A stretch of DNA of 64,000 nucleotides from Anisus vortex (taxonomy: Eukaryota; Mollusca; Gastropoda; Planorbidae), in contig OX421508.1 of the NCBI GenBank assembly GCA_949126835.1, positions 17,298,098 through 17,362,097 on the forward strand. The letters run 5' to 3'. Positions 1 to 11,900 of this stretch are shown here, one piece after another; position 1 is the stretch's first letter, and every line of letters begins with the position of its first letter. The translations under genes and the position numbers were made by a program. The notes under the pieces are model-generated. The model saw nothing but the letters and a program-made list of their open reading frames with translations. It was not told the origin of the DNA and did no database searches.

Positions 1-75
1 ATGTCTGCTACCTACCAGAGCTGGGCAGACTCAGGACCACCCTGCTGTATGGGGAAAAATCTCTGATGTTTAAAC
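1..75 (-). repeat. Remnant of the tRNA-derived SINE
   Basis: The words 'ccagagctgggcagactcag' and 'ggggaaaaatc' match the middle of the SINE seen complete at 31712-31988, in reverse orientation. Both ends are lost: one to decay, one to the window edge. Confidence 0.5.
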
Positions 76-1214
76 CTGGATTCTAAACTTCAGAATGGAT
101 ATCCTGGTACTTAGCTGCTTTACTACCATGCACCATTGAATACTTTGGTCAGATTTAAACAAATTAAATACATGTTGTTTTTTATATTTATACACAAATA
201 CAAATGTAAATTCTTTTAGTATGTTTACAAGATAAAAACTAGACTGCCCAATAAAATATCTCATTTCTAACTCTTTCTCTAAACTAAAGCAGCAAAGTTC
301 AAGACCATTTTACAAGTTTCATTTAAATTTTGATAAAGCATAAACATAAAAAACAAGAAACATGAAGTGACTGGAATAAAGTTTTATATCACATGACAAG
401 AAACATGAATTGACTGAGGTAAATTTATATTATATGACAAGAAACATGAATTGACTGGGGTAAATTTATATTATATGACACGAAACGTGAATTGACTGAG
501 GTAAATATATATTATATGACAAGAAACGTGAATTGACTGAGGTAAATTTATATTATATGACAAGAAACGTGAATTGACTGAGGTAAATTGATATATTTTA
601 AAGAGAGGTCTCTGTTCACTTTTTTGTAAGTTGCTAGACTATTAAATCTAAAGTATAACTAACTCTCTACCAGTTTGGAGCTAAATTGTCTAAATTCAAT
701 AAACTTCTTTTAAAATATTGTATTACTCTAGATAAATGATTTTTTTTATTTCATTGAAATATTTATAAGCAGGTAGAGTATACATTTTAAAAGACTTCCT
801 TTCATTGTAATGGACATAATACATTGTTGGTTCATATAAAATTTACTTTTCTGCTTTTGATTAATTTCCCTATGCTACTTTTGACATATGACAAATATAT
901 ATTTTTTGAAATTTATTCTAATACTCTCTAAAGACCCAGTGGCGTACAGCAAAACAACAGTTTTAAAAATAAACTTGGACTTAAAGAAATGTTGCATTAG
1001 TTATAAACCCTTTGTAACTTTAGCACAAACAGGTTAAATTTTGTGTTATCCGTTGCCTGATTGTATCAGGTGCGTAGCAGCAAACTACATGTTTGCATTT
1101 GATTTCCTAGCAGGTTAAAAATCCTCAACTATTTTCCTTTTTGTATATTAATTGTTTTTAAACGCTTAATCCGGTAAAAAGTTTTTGATGTTGGGAAAAA
1201 ATTGCCACGCTAAC
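76..1214. other. Non-coding stretch, probable RSF1 intron
   Basis: AT-rich sequence downstream of the last visible RSF1 exon. The donor at 1214-1213 implies it is intron. Apart from the 350-592 minisatellite I see no exon. Confidence 0.5.
350..592. repeat. Minisatellite, unit about 41 bp, five to six copies
   Basis: Successive units carry 'gacaagaaacatgaattgac' (or 'aaacgtgaattgac') followed by 'tgaggtaaatttatattata'. The first unit is the most diverged. It lies in the presumed RSF1 intron. Confidence 0.8.
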
Positions 1215-4200
1215 CTGCAAACAAGCTGCCAGGTATTTGCTGCATCATCATCTTGTTCTTCTTTGTATACAAGAAGGTTCATGTCTTTATCCTGAAAATT
1301 AACAAGTGCAAGAAGAGAATGAGCAACCAGTAGGAATGCAGGACAGAAAACTTCTAAAAATAATAGTGAAAGATTTAAATCTTCCATTTGTCCTATTGAT
1401 CTATGTACAAACTTCACTGACCAAGAAGTACCAGTAAGCTTGACCCTCTTTATCCCTGCCAATGGGAAGAAATCGCATGTCTTCAGCGCTACTTTCATTA
1501 ACTTTCTCTTTAAACTTAACATTGTAATCAAACTGACACTCCAAGAGATTCTGTTGAGTTTCAATTAGAACAGAAAAGAAATTAATTAAATCTGTATTTA
1601 ATAAATTAAACAAATGACCATTAAACAAAATATTATTTTTAGATATATAACAAAAAGGAGTCTTAATTATTAATGATTAAAAAAAGCAGAGATAATTCTT
1701 CAGGTTCATAAGTTGATACTAAGATGACCTGAAATGCTAAGACTTAATTGCTTTTGTGAACTAAACTGTGACACTACAGGGTCATGAAAAGTGAAAACTA
1801 AAAATAAATAGCAAATATTATACAAGAAAAAATGTACAATGAAAAACTTAGTTCAAAAAAGCTGAAAGGTCCCAAACTTAAATATACTATTACAAAACCT
1901 GGCCATATCTTTAAATAAGTAAATTTTGTAGGGAAAAAAAGAATGCCATTTTTCAAATAAATGCCCCCCCCCTTTTTTTTTTCCCACACAAGATACAAAA
2001 ATTAGACAAAAAATTGCAACATTGAATTGCAGATGGGTTTTATCTTGTTACAAAAAAAAGATGAACACAAAACTTTGCAATGTTAACAAAAATGTTCCTA
2101 TTAGGATAACAATAATTCGCCATCTCACCTTTAATATCCTGAGCTTTGTATCTAGCTTTGCATGCTTGTAACCATAGCTCTCAACCTCCCAGGCATCAAA
2201 TTCAGAATAATGGTGAATGAACTATAAAAAAAAAGATAATTTTTCAGAGCACTGATCTTTAAAATCTCTTTTTTTTTACCTTTGTAAGTTTAGGTTTCCT
2301 AAATTAAAGAGATCACTTGATGACTGGTGAGTTACAAAAGTAATATTGCAACATTGATTATTGCTTCTATTGACCTTTCAAAGGAGATCAATAATTAATT
2401 CTCTCTTATTATGGCAGATCCATAAAGAAAATGAACAATTTTTTTATAGCTTTAAAGGAACAAAAATATTATTTACTATAAACTAAAAGGGTGAAAATAC
2501 TTTTTGTCTTAAATATAAGCCCTCAATGGCAGACTTGGTATAATTATACAGTACTGTATAAAAAAAAAGATCAATTTAAAAAAGCCTTACCTTAATGATG
2601 TTCTTTTCAAAACGTTCAGGTGTAACTGTGGATTTCCCAATTCTTCTCAGTAATCTAACATGAATGTCAATTAAAACATTGGAGACTGGAAGTAAAGAAA
2701 AATTAAAACACCATGAGAATAAAAGTGATACTCAGCAAACGTATGACAGTATTTTACAACCCATCTATAATAAAAGAATGATGTTAGGCTCTGATCAACA
2801 AACGTATGACAGTATTTTACAACCCATCTATAATAAAAGAATGCTGTTAGGCTCTGATCAACAAACGTATGACAGTATTTTACAACCCATTTATAATAAA
2901 AGAATGATGTTATTGTTAGGCTCTGATCAACAAACGTATGACAGTATTTTACAACCCATCTATAATAAAAGAATGATGTTAGGGTCTGATCAACAAACGT
3001 ATGACAGTATTTTACAACCCATTTATAATAAAAGAATGATGTTAGGCTCTGATCAACAAACGTATGACAGTATTTTACAACCCATCTATAATAAAAGAAT
3101 GATGTTAGGCTCTGATCAACAAACGTATGACAGTATTTTACAACCCATTTATAATAAAAGAATGATGTTAGGCTCTGATCAACAAACGTATGACAGTATT
3201 TTACAACCCATCTATAATAAAAGAATGATGTTAGGCTCTGATCAACAAACGTATGACAGTATTTTACAACCCATCTATAATAAAAGAATGATGTTAGGGT
3301 CTGATCAACAAACGTATGACAGTATTTTACAACCCATCTATAATAAAAGAATGATGTTAGGCTCTGATCAACAAACATATGACAGTATTTTACAACCCAT
3401 TTATAATAAAAGAATGATGTTAGGCTCTGATCAACAAACGTATGACAGTATTTTACAACCCATCTATAATAAAAGAATGATGTTAGGCTCTGATCAACAA
3501 ATGTATGACAGTATTTTACAACCCATTTATAATAAAAGAATGATGTTAGGCTCTGATCAACAAACGTATGACAGTATTTTACAACCCATTTATAATAAAA
3601 GAATGATGTTAGGCTCTGATCAATGTTAAACAATTTTTTTTTTATATAATGATATTAAAGTCTCAGAAATTTTCCCATAATGCAGAGTTATACATGGTCA
3701 TTTCTTCTGCATAACAGTGAGTGTTTTGTGCAAATGAATGAACAAAATAAAAATGATGCCATATTATGTGAAGTTGTTATAAAAAATATATTAGGACCAG
3801 ATAAGGCCTATTTTACATTGTTAATCCTTACAGCCCCAGGCCAATATATTTCCATCTACTTAACTCCCCACCCACCCCCCCAGTGCACATATTTCCTTCA
3901 TTCCCAGTGTTTAATCAATAGCTGAATAGTAAAATTCTTATTCGCTTTTAAAATTATGAAAAGCGACTGATTACTGAGTTGTTTTTTTTCAATGAAATTG
4001 AAGGTGTGGTTCTAATGGGCAATATCAATTTTCCTTCCATATTATTATTATGGACTTAGGTGTTGATGAACATTTTTCTTATAAATTAATATAAAGAATA
4101 AATCCAATTATTATAAGAATTAGATGATTCTAATAGAGTAATTTATCAAGTTCCAAACAATTTACTCGCTACATGTTATTATTACTTTTTACAAACAAAA

Positions 4201-7200
4201 AAAGTAACAATGTATAGATGTTTCAGCCATTCTAAAGTAAAATCTCGGCCATGGGGAGTAATTAGTCTACATAGCAAAAAAGTAGGTCAGTGCAAGAAGG
4301 GTTTATACAGACTATCTGGTGCCCCCCCCCCCATTACTTATGCCTTTATTTCACTTTAAATATTAGATTAGTAAAATTGAAAAGGCATATGTTCCAGATT
4401 TTGCGTAACATCGAGCACTATGCGCAAATGAACTGGGCATAGCCTAATAATTGTGGTGTTTGTAACAAACTGTTAACAAAGGAAAACATGACACAGTGTA
4501 TTGGCCTAGGTTGCAGGGCTGTATAGTCGAAGTCGTTAGTCGAGAAGTCAAAATGTTAGAGAAAGTCGAAGTCGGCATTTAAAAAACAAATTACGACTTT
4601 ACAAAAAGTCGAAGAAAAGTGACAAAATATAGCTTATATATTTACCAAACCACTTCCTTTTTCTTATATTAACCCATTTACAGCTGGCGTCCTTTTTTAA
4701 GGACACTCCGTAAAATGCGATTTAAGACATAAAATTAAGTTAATTGTTTGCAATTGTTTCATTGAATGTAAAGCATATATACTGTTCTATCAAATTTTTA
4801 TCTTCATTTGTCTACTTCTAGTTTTTTTTTGGCTTAAAACAAATTTATGTTGTGAGTTTGATTAAATTGCGGGAAAAAAGTCAAGTCTGAAAAAGTGAAA
4901 CTTTTTTTTTATTAAAATGATACAAATTGACTTAAGCTTTAACATAACTTTGTTAATTAATGTTCTTAGAAGGCATTTATAAACATATATATTTAGTTTT
5001 AAACAATAATATTAATTACACAGACATGTTAAAACCATCTTTACTTTTTTAAGGACGCCAGCAACAAATGATACCGTGACATGAAATTTAGTTTTTTTAG
5101 TGTTTTCTTTGCTGAAACAGAAAAACTTTTTTTTTTAATTTTGTTTTGAATATATTAAGGAGTCTTTAACATTTGAAGATAGTTGAGTAGGACTGATATG
5201 TTGTTTGTCAATATTTACTAGTTTTAAAACCACAGTGCATATTTATATACATAAATATACATTATTAGACTACTTCTAGTATATATTTCTATTTTATTCT
5301 CACCATATGTCACAAACTTTACTCAATTCAACATGCTATTACTTAAATAGAAGAAGAATATTATATTATGCACTCAATATATTGATTCAGCCGCCATGTA
5401 ATGTAATGAAGAGGTTGTAATTCTAGTGAATTTCTAGAAATAATGTTGAATCTGAGATGAGACTATTCAGCTTTACAGATAGTTTGAGCTAATTTGTGTT
5501 GACTAGGCCTAAATCCTAGAATACATCATACAGCTGACAAAGACCGAGTTCTCTTTTTCTAAAGCTGACTACTCTTTTTCTTTTACAAAAGGATCGACAC
5601 AAACCTTTCTTGCTATTTTTTTGTCTTTTGCTGGCTCTGATACATTGCCCAAAAGACAAACCTGATGCCTATAAGACAATCCGATACCCAGAAGACCAAT
5701 ATCAAGCCCAAAAGAACAATTTGTTGCCCACAAAATCTGTCCGATGCCCTGAAGACACATCAGCTGCCCAAAATACAAATCTGATGCCCTAAAGACGAAT
5801 GCGCTGTCCATTAAACCTATCTGTTACACATAAGACCAATCCAGTGCCCATAAGACCAATCTGATGCCCATAAGATCAATATGTTGCCCAGAAGACACAT
5901 CTGCTGCACAGAAGATGAATTAGTTCTTTAAACAATGAATCTGCTTCCCAGAAGACCAAGTTGTTGCCCAGAAAACCAATCCGTTGCCTTAAAGGCCACT
6001 ACGCTGCCCAGAAGACCTATCTGATGCCCAGAATGCCAACACGGAATAAGATATTTACAATGCAGTATGATGAAAACAATACGAGGAGACGCCATCATAG
6101 AGCCTATATAATCATTGGACCTATATAATGTATTAAAGGAAAGAATATCAGATTTCGTTATATTATATGCAATGAGTGATATCAACTTCTGTTGGCTAAC
6201 CTGCCTATACATATGTATCTTTATCTAGGTGATCACGCCAAGTACCAAGTATCACAATATCTACAGCATATTATGCAAAAAACACACAATATTATTATAT
6301 AAATCATACTTTAGAAAAATGAAATATGATTTATATTATCTTATATTATATATTGCATAGGCCTACACTCCTTCTGTAAAAAAGATGATTGCATCCTAGA
6401 CTTATCTATGGTCAGAGTCTAGTCTAGCATTTTCATTAGTGTTTTAAATGATTTTATTGGTTTTCCTGGTTTGTTCAATTAACCCATTCCAGGTGCCACT
6501 TGACTGTCAATGTTTTATTACGCTATTTTCTATATATCTTATTGTTTTGAAAAGCTATAAATTAATCATTACAACTTAAATTGTTAAAAAATATGTATTT
6601 TTCTTTGAGATAAAAGGGCCTGAAATCCTTATTGTGAAACCTGCCCTAAGCATGATCATCTATAATGTTCTAGTGGTTAATTTGTACGTAGATAGAACTG
6701 CAGTCAAATAATGATAAACCGGCCACTTAGGCCTAACTAAAAGTAAAAAAAAGTCGACATTTAAAACCCAGTTTAAAGTCAAAGTCGAGAGTTTTACCGC
6801 AGACTATACAGCCCTGCTTACAACTAGACTAGATCTAGATTAGATCTACTAGTTTGAAAACAATTTTTTTTATTTTAAGATCTATCTAAGTTGGTAGAAT
6901 GAAAGAATGCTTTTTTTAAAGTTATTGAGGGTTAATTATTATTATTATGGAAACAGCAGGTAAACAAAGAAACTAGCAGCACCATACAGTAGGGCCACTT
7001 TACTTTCCTTACACTTACAACTAGATTCCTAGGCCTAGACACAAGTACTTACTAGCATACTAGATCTAGTACTAGTAATAGTAGTGTAGTGAAGTGTTAG
7101 TTAGTGTAGAAGAAAAATATGAAATGACAGAAATGAATCAATTGAGATAATCTCTTGATCGCTTATAGTTCTCTGTCTAAAAGCTTACCATCAGTGGACG

Positions 7201-7336
7201 TATCTTCCAAATATTTCTGTAATTCTGTGTAGCTTACTTCAGGTAAACCCAAAGATGCGCTGTATTTATCGAAGAAAGAGCAAATAACTGCAAAATTTGG
7301 GTCTTTGTGACAGTCGCCTTCTCCAACAGACGCCAT
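1215..7336 (-). CDS. RSF1: RSF1-like remodeling and spacing factor 1, N-terminal part
   Basis: Large subunit of the RSF chromatin remodeller, which partners an ISWI ATPase in nucleosome spacing. Five coding exons on the minus strand: 7336-7189, 2685-2591, 2221-2129, 1550-1422 and 1291-1215. All have GT/AG boundaries and phases that join without a stop, giving about 180 residues. The start at 7336 gives MASVGEGDCHKDPNFAV; an in-frame Met nine codons upstream (7363) is possible. Residues about 12-85 fit the DDT-like N-terminal region (PNFAVICSFFDKY), then LLRRIGKSTVTPERFEKN, FDAWEVESYGY, LLECQFDYN and RFLPIGRDKEGQAYWYFLDK, all strongly like vertebrate RSF1 in order and spacing. The acidic middle and PHD finger must lie beyond the left edge. 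The first intron (4.5 kb) holds two minisatellites and a hAT-like element. Family is confident; the missing part cannot be judged. Confidence 0.88.
2733..3626. repeat. 63-bp minisatellite, 14 units, in RSF1 intron 1
   Basis: Each unit contains 'caacaaacgtatgacagtat' and 'aaaagaatgatgttaggctc'. Units are nearly identical, differing mostly by C/T in 'catctataa' or 'catttataa'; one carries a 6-bp insertion. Because 63 is a multiple of 3, one frame on each strand stays open for the whole array (about 320 codons each). It starts about 48 bp upstream (in RSF1 sense) of exon 2. I read it as a tandem repeat, not a gene. Confidence 0.95.
3630..4513. other. RSF1 intron 1, no feature seen
   Basis: AT-rich intronic sequence with short homopolymers (C run near 4321). 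No exon, RNA or recognisable repeat. Confidence 0.6.
4669..5075. mobile_element. Small TIR element with GGCGTCC ends
   Basis: The left side reads TTAACCCATTTACAGCTGGC then GTCCTTTTTTAAGG. The right side contains AAGGACGCCAGC about 370 bp later, so GCTGGCGTCCTT is inverted at the two ends. A TTAA at the left boundary hints at piggyBac-type insertion, but the outer right end is degraded. Confidence 0.45.
5635..6045. repeat. Degenerate minisatellite, unit about 25 bp
   Basis: The phrase 'tgatgcccataagaccaat' recurs about 16 times with many substitutions (aagacaaacctgatgcc, agaagaccaatatcaagccc and so on). Its divergence shows it is older than the neighbouring 63-bp array. Confidence 0.75.
6520..6645 (-). 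mobile_element. End fragment of the GGCAGGTTTCACAA TIR family
   Basis: The segment ends ccttattgtgaaacctgcc, the exact reverse complement of the first 19 bases of the complete element at 52039. Sequence a little further in also agrees, then homology fades. The opposite end is not found, so the copy is truncated. Confidence 0.5.
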
Positions 7337-8958
7337 GTTTATTAGTGCTTTTAAAGCTGCCAACTCTTAGTGTGAAATAATAAATATTTACGTTAAAACC
7401 TTTCATTTTGATAAGTGTGTAAATAGGATTTAAAGGTTTTATGCTGGTTAATTTAGGCATCCCATTCTATTGCTGAATGCTTACAGTTTTTCATAGTTAA
7501 AATGCATTAAACAATAAAGTCAAACATGAGATAGAATATAATCGTACATTATTACAATATCCGTATTTTTTTAAAGCAGAAAGCTATAAGAAGGTTTTTA
7601 TAGATTATGCCTACGTTTATCATTTTTAGTTAAAATTAATATCGCTAGCAAGCAACACATTTTAAGTTTTATTTCAAAGTTATCTTTTTTTTAAATATTA
7701 TTGATAAGAAGAGTAAGCTTTTAAGACGTTCATTTCTACCGTGGTATAGTGCTACTCTGAAAATTATTTAGTTGGCAATGCTGGCTTTCAATTATGCTAA
7801 TAATAGAATTTTGTTAGCCAGATATTCTAAGCGTGCCGTTAACTTGGGTTAATTTCATTTTTTCTAGTACCCGTATACAAATAAAGCGCGCTATATATTT
7901 CGGAGTAATAGTAATAAGTAAAAGATAACAATTACTTATTACTTTTTGAAAAAAAGCCAAACATGTCATAGACAATGGTGCAGAAGCCATATATATAGGT
8001 ATACATTAGATTTTGTAAAATGCTAGCCTACATCTCAAAATATTACCAAGATGCAAGGCAACCTATTATACTGAGTACTGAGCAAACTGTAGCTGTAGCC
8101 TAATGAATTACACTACTGAAGATTAGTTGAGAAGAGAATCACATTCATCATTAATTAGCAGCTTATACTTTAACATGGACATAATAAAAAAAAAGCTATT
8201 AATGTATGTTATATAGATTACTTAATTTTTATTTAAAAAGGGACATTTTGTCTGACTTATAAAATAATTAAAAGCTTGTCTTTTTAAAAAAAAAACGCAT
8301 TTTTTTTCTGTACGATCTGAGATTATTTTTTATTTTTTTTAACTCTAATTTTTGTTACAGTTATGGTAAACCCAGTAGAATTAGAGGCTTATAAGTGCGC
8401 AACGGTAGGCTTAATATTGAAAAGGCAATTATATATAATATTATTATAATTCTCATCCTTAGAATGTAGTCTTATGAAGTAGGCTAATATTCAGTAAAAG
8501 CCCAAGTCTTTGGTAATGCAATTAGCCATATACATATTTATTATGATCCGACAATGAAAAAGTTGGATCGATTTTAAGAAGAACAAAATATATATATTGT
8601 AACTAGACTAGTAACTTGTAACAATAAAAATAAAATTAAAGGATGTAACCACTGATGTAAAATGTAACGTACGCAAAATAGATGAATATAGTAATTAATT
8701 AATAGGATATATATTATAGAATAGGCTATATAATATAGGCCAATATTATCATTATTATCAATATTATATTATAATATTAGCTAATCTATTCTAGACTAGA
8801 TCTACTATCTTATTAGTATCTAGACTAGATCTAGTCTACTAGATCTATATTATTAAAATTTATTATATATAACAATCTACAAAATCTACACAAGCAAGCA
8901 AATAAAAGTTAAAAGTAATAAAAGTAAAAAACAATAACAACGTACAATTACAATCACA
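7337..8958. promoter_or_regulatory. Divergent RSF1/ASCC1 intergenic region
   Basis: The RSF1 ATG (7336, minus) and the ASCC1 ATG (8959, plus) face away from each other across 1.6 kb, so both promoters should lie here. The sequence is AT-rich, with one short GC-containing patch (aataaagcgcgctatatat near 7880). I see no clear TATA box or initiator. Annotated from arrangement only. Confidence 0.4.
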
Positions 8959-11900
8959 ATGGATGTTATGAAGCCACCTATTTTAAAAATAGGCTACAGG
9001 CTGTACAGGAAAAATTATATCAAAGAAAGTGAAAGTTACAACCCTGAAAACGACCAACTCGGCGAAGTGTTTGTAGCTGGTGGGTTCATTTTTAAAATTG
9101 TAGTTATTTATAATTTATAGTAGCCTATATTATTATACCTAGCCTATATACTAATACTTATATAAATATTAACCTTTCCTCTAGTCTATGGCCATGGCTC
9201 TAACTCTAACTCAAGTAACTCTATGGTCGGTTAACCCTATATAATAGGCCTAAATTAATACTAGGCCTATCTATATAGTATATAGTAAATAGCTATGGGC
9301 TAGTGTTGACAGACGTCCAGCAAATGGAGGACATGTCCTCCTTTTTAGCCCTGTGTCCTCCGTCTGGCATAGCTAAAAACCATTAAAATGTCTGGCTTTT
9401 GTACACCAAAGGGCCAAAGGTTTTACAAATAGGCCTACTTATTTCACTTTTTATGTTGTTATCTGTGTTCCCGCACCTCCTGAAATTTCAGAATGTCCTG
9501 AAAACCTCCTAAAATTGAAAAAAGTGCAAAAACTACTAAAAAAACCCACCTGAAATTTGAAATTATCTCCTGAAATGTCCTAAAAATTGAGATTTTTTCC
9601 TTCTCCAACACGTGTCCCTAGTTTAACAGTCCCACCTTCCATGTGTTACGCTTACGCTTGCTATGCCAAGCCTCTCCCTTCTCGCTTTATGACAGTAAAG
9701 ATGGTATAGGCCTACATACAGCCTTTCCTCCTCTTTGGCTCCCTCCCTCACAGTTTGGTGTCTTGATAGATTAGATAAGGTGCCTAATTATTTTCGCGAT
9801 CACTGTTGAAAATGTCTTGTATTTTTATGATGCTATGCGCGACGCCTACTAGTCTAGTGGAGTCAGCAACCCGATATATCATTATCAACTTTTTAAAGAT
9901 GTAAGCCCTGCATGGTTTAACTAATTATTAGGCTATTGTATGCGAAGGCCTACAATGTGTTTTTGCGATCAATGTGGGAAATGCCTGCTTCAGCTTTCCT
10001 ACTACCACGCCTATGAGCCTAGGCTTCATGATGGAGTCTGCAAACCGATACATTTACTTCATTTAACAAAATAGGCCTAGATCTATATTATATTGTATGC
10101 TTAGCCCTACAATAAAAAAAATATTAGAAATCACAGTAAACCTCTGGCGACCTTAGCCCAGTATGGCCTACCTTTAGTCTATCGTAAAGTTAAAATAGGA
10201 TATGGCGCCTATGCGCTATGACTATGCATAATTATACTATGCCTTGCCTATGTAAACTATTTATGACTAGTAGGACTATGGCCCATGCCCGTGGTCTATT
10301 AATAATAATAATAATAACGGTGCTTATATAGCGCATATCCCGTTGGTGACAGTTCTATGCGCAGACGACAGTTACAGAATACAGACAGACAACGAAATAT
10401 ATAGTAATACGCTAATTCTGCTGACGAAATAGGTGAGTCTTCAGCCGGCTCCTGAAGGTGTCATAGCTAGGGCTCTGGCGAAGCTGTAGTGGGAGGTGAT
10501 TCCAAGCGGATGGTCCTGCGTAGAAAAATGAACGTTCGCCAGCGGACACTAGCCTCACACGAGGGATCCGCAGAGTAAGCGCGTCAGATGCCGAACGAAG
10601 TGGGCGGGACTGGGTGTAGAGCTCCATACAAGAGCGAAGATAATCCGGGGCGCAGTTATTCAGGCACCTATAACAGAGGGAAGCCAGCTTATATGAGATC
10701 CGGTTGTTGATGGGTAGCCAGTGCAGAGATCGGAGCAGAGGATTGATATCATTTGACTTCTTCTTCTTGAGAACTAGTCGGGCTGCGCAGTATTAATTAT
10801 TAATTTTAAAAAAATAGGTAGGCTTAGGTTTTGCATCCAGAACTTCATTAAAACCCAATCTGGAGCTGGCTCCATATTCAGATTCTAAATTAGACTAGAG
10901 TTGGGAATCTCACTTTTAGGGGCGGCCACTTTTAGAAATCTGGGTTTGGTCAGTTTTATTCAGTAGGGCCTAACAACCAAAGTTCAGGTTCAGTCAAGTT
11001 CAGTACTGTAAGATCAGATCCTAAGTTCATTTTCAGTAGGAACCTAAATTATGTTTGGAGGTCAGTAAAAGTAATTATGGAACTCTTCTTATGTTGTTAG
11101 TGCTACCTAATCTAAAAAAATATTTATTGTTTTTATTAAATTATGACACATGCAGCTGTATTTGGTAAAAAAGACGGACAGGGAAAGGGGTGGTGAAAGT
11201 AAATCAAAGAAAATGAATGCAGGGGTGTAGAGATAAGAGCAACCAGATTTTGGATTGACGGATGAAAAGCCGAAGACAAAATCGCCAGGCTACAGAGAAT
11301 ACAGACCAGTACTGCGCGCATGGTCATGCGCAAATCAAGGCGAGACTCGGGGACCGCCCTTCTTCGCTCGCTCCATTGGCTCCCCGTGAAAGCCAGAATT
11401 GAGTATAAAGTGGCGCTACTTTGCCATCAGTGCATTTTTAATAACGAGTTTCCGTCCTATCTCAAAGAACTCATCACACCATATGTCCCTCAAAGAACAC
11501 TTCGTTCTGCCAACTCATCGCTTCTGGAAGAGCCCCGTTTCTCTCTGACGACCGTTGGCCTTAGAGCCTTCTCAGTATCCGGTCCAAAATGTGGAATCTA
11601 CTTCCCATTCAACTCAGGCAAACAAGCTCCATTGATTCCTTCAAAAAGAACTTAAAAACTCATTATTTCAATATTTATCTTAATTAACATGCTTCAAGCC
11701 CTACTGTCTTACTTATATGTTAGGTCGGTTATTTTGTTTTGGTTGTTTGATTTGTTCCATGTTTGTAAAGTTTTGAATCATCATTTAGTTTTTTATCTCT
11801 TAGCCTATAGTTTGTATCCGTGTTCTTGGTTGTATGTTAAATGCGCTCTGAGCTTGCATTATGATTGTTGGCAGCGCTATACAAATGTCATTATTATTAT

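Larger units (their letters stand above)
4514..6816. mobile_element. hAT-like non-autonomous element with 15-bp perfect TIRs
   Basis: The left end CAGGGCTGTATAGTC and the right end GACTATACAGCCCTG are exact inverted repeats. Both are followed inward by GTCGAAGTCG-type motifs (4527-4620 and 6745-6790), a sub-terminal pattern known from hAT families. Flanking 8-mers (ctaggttg and cttacaac) are not a convincing duplication. No transposase is visible. The interior holds the 4669-5075 element, a 25-bp minisatellite and a TIR fragment near 6645. It lies in RSF1 intron 1. Confidence 0.65.

Noticed and set aside
2664..3629. 321-codon plus-strand frame of 21-residue repeats
   Set aside because: It is the reading of a 63-bp minisatellite in an intron and begins inside RSF1 exon 2 in antisense; the minus strand is equally open. 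No independent sign of a gene.
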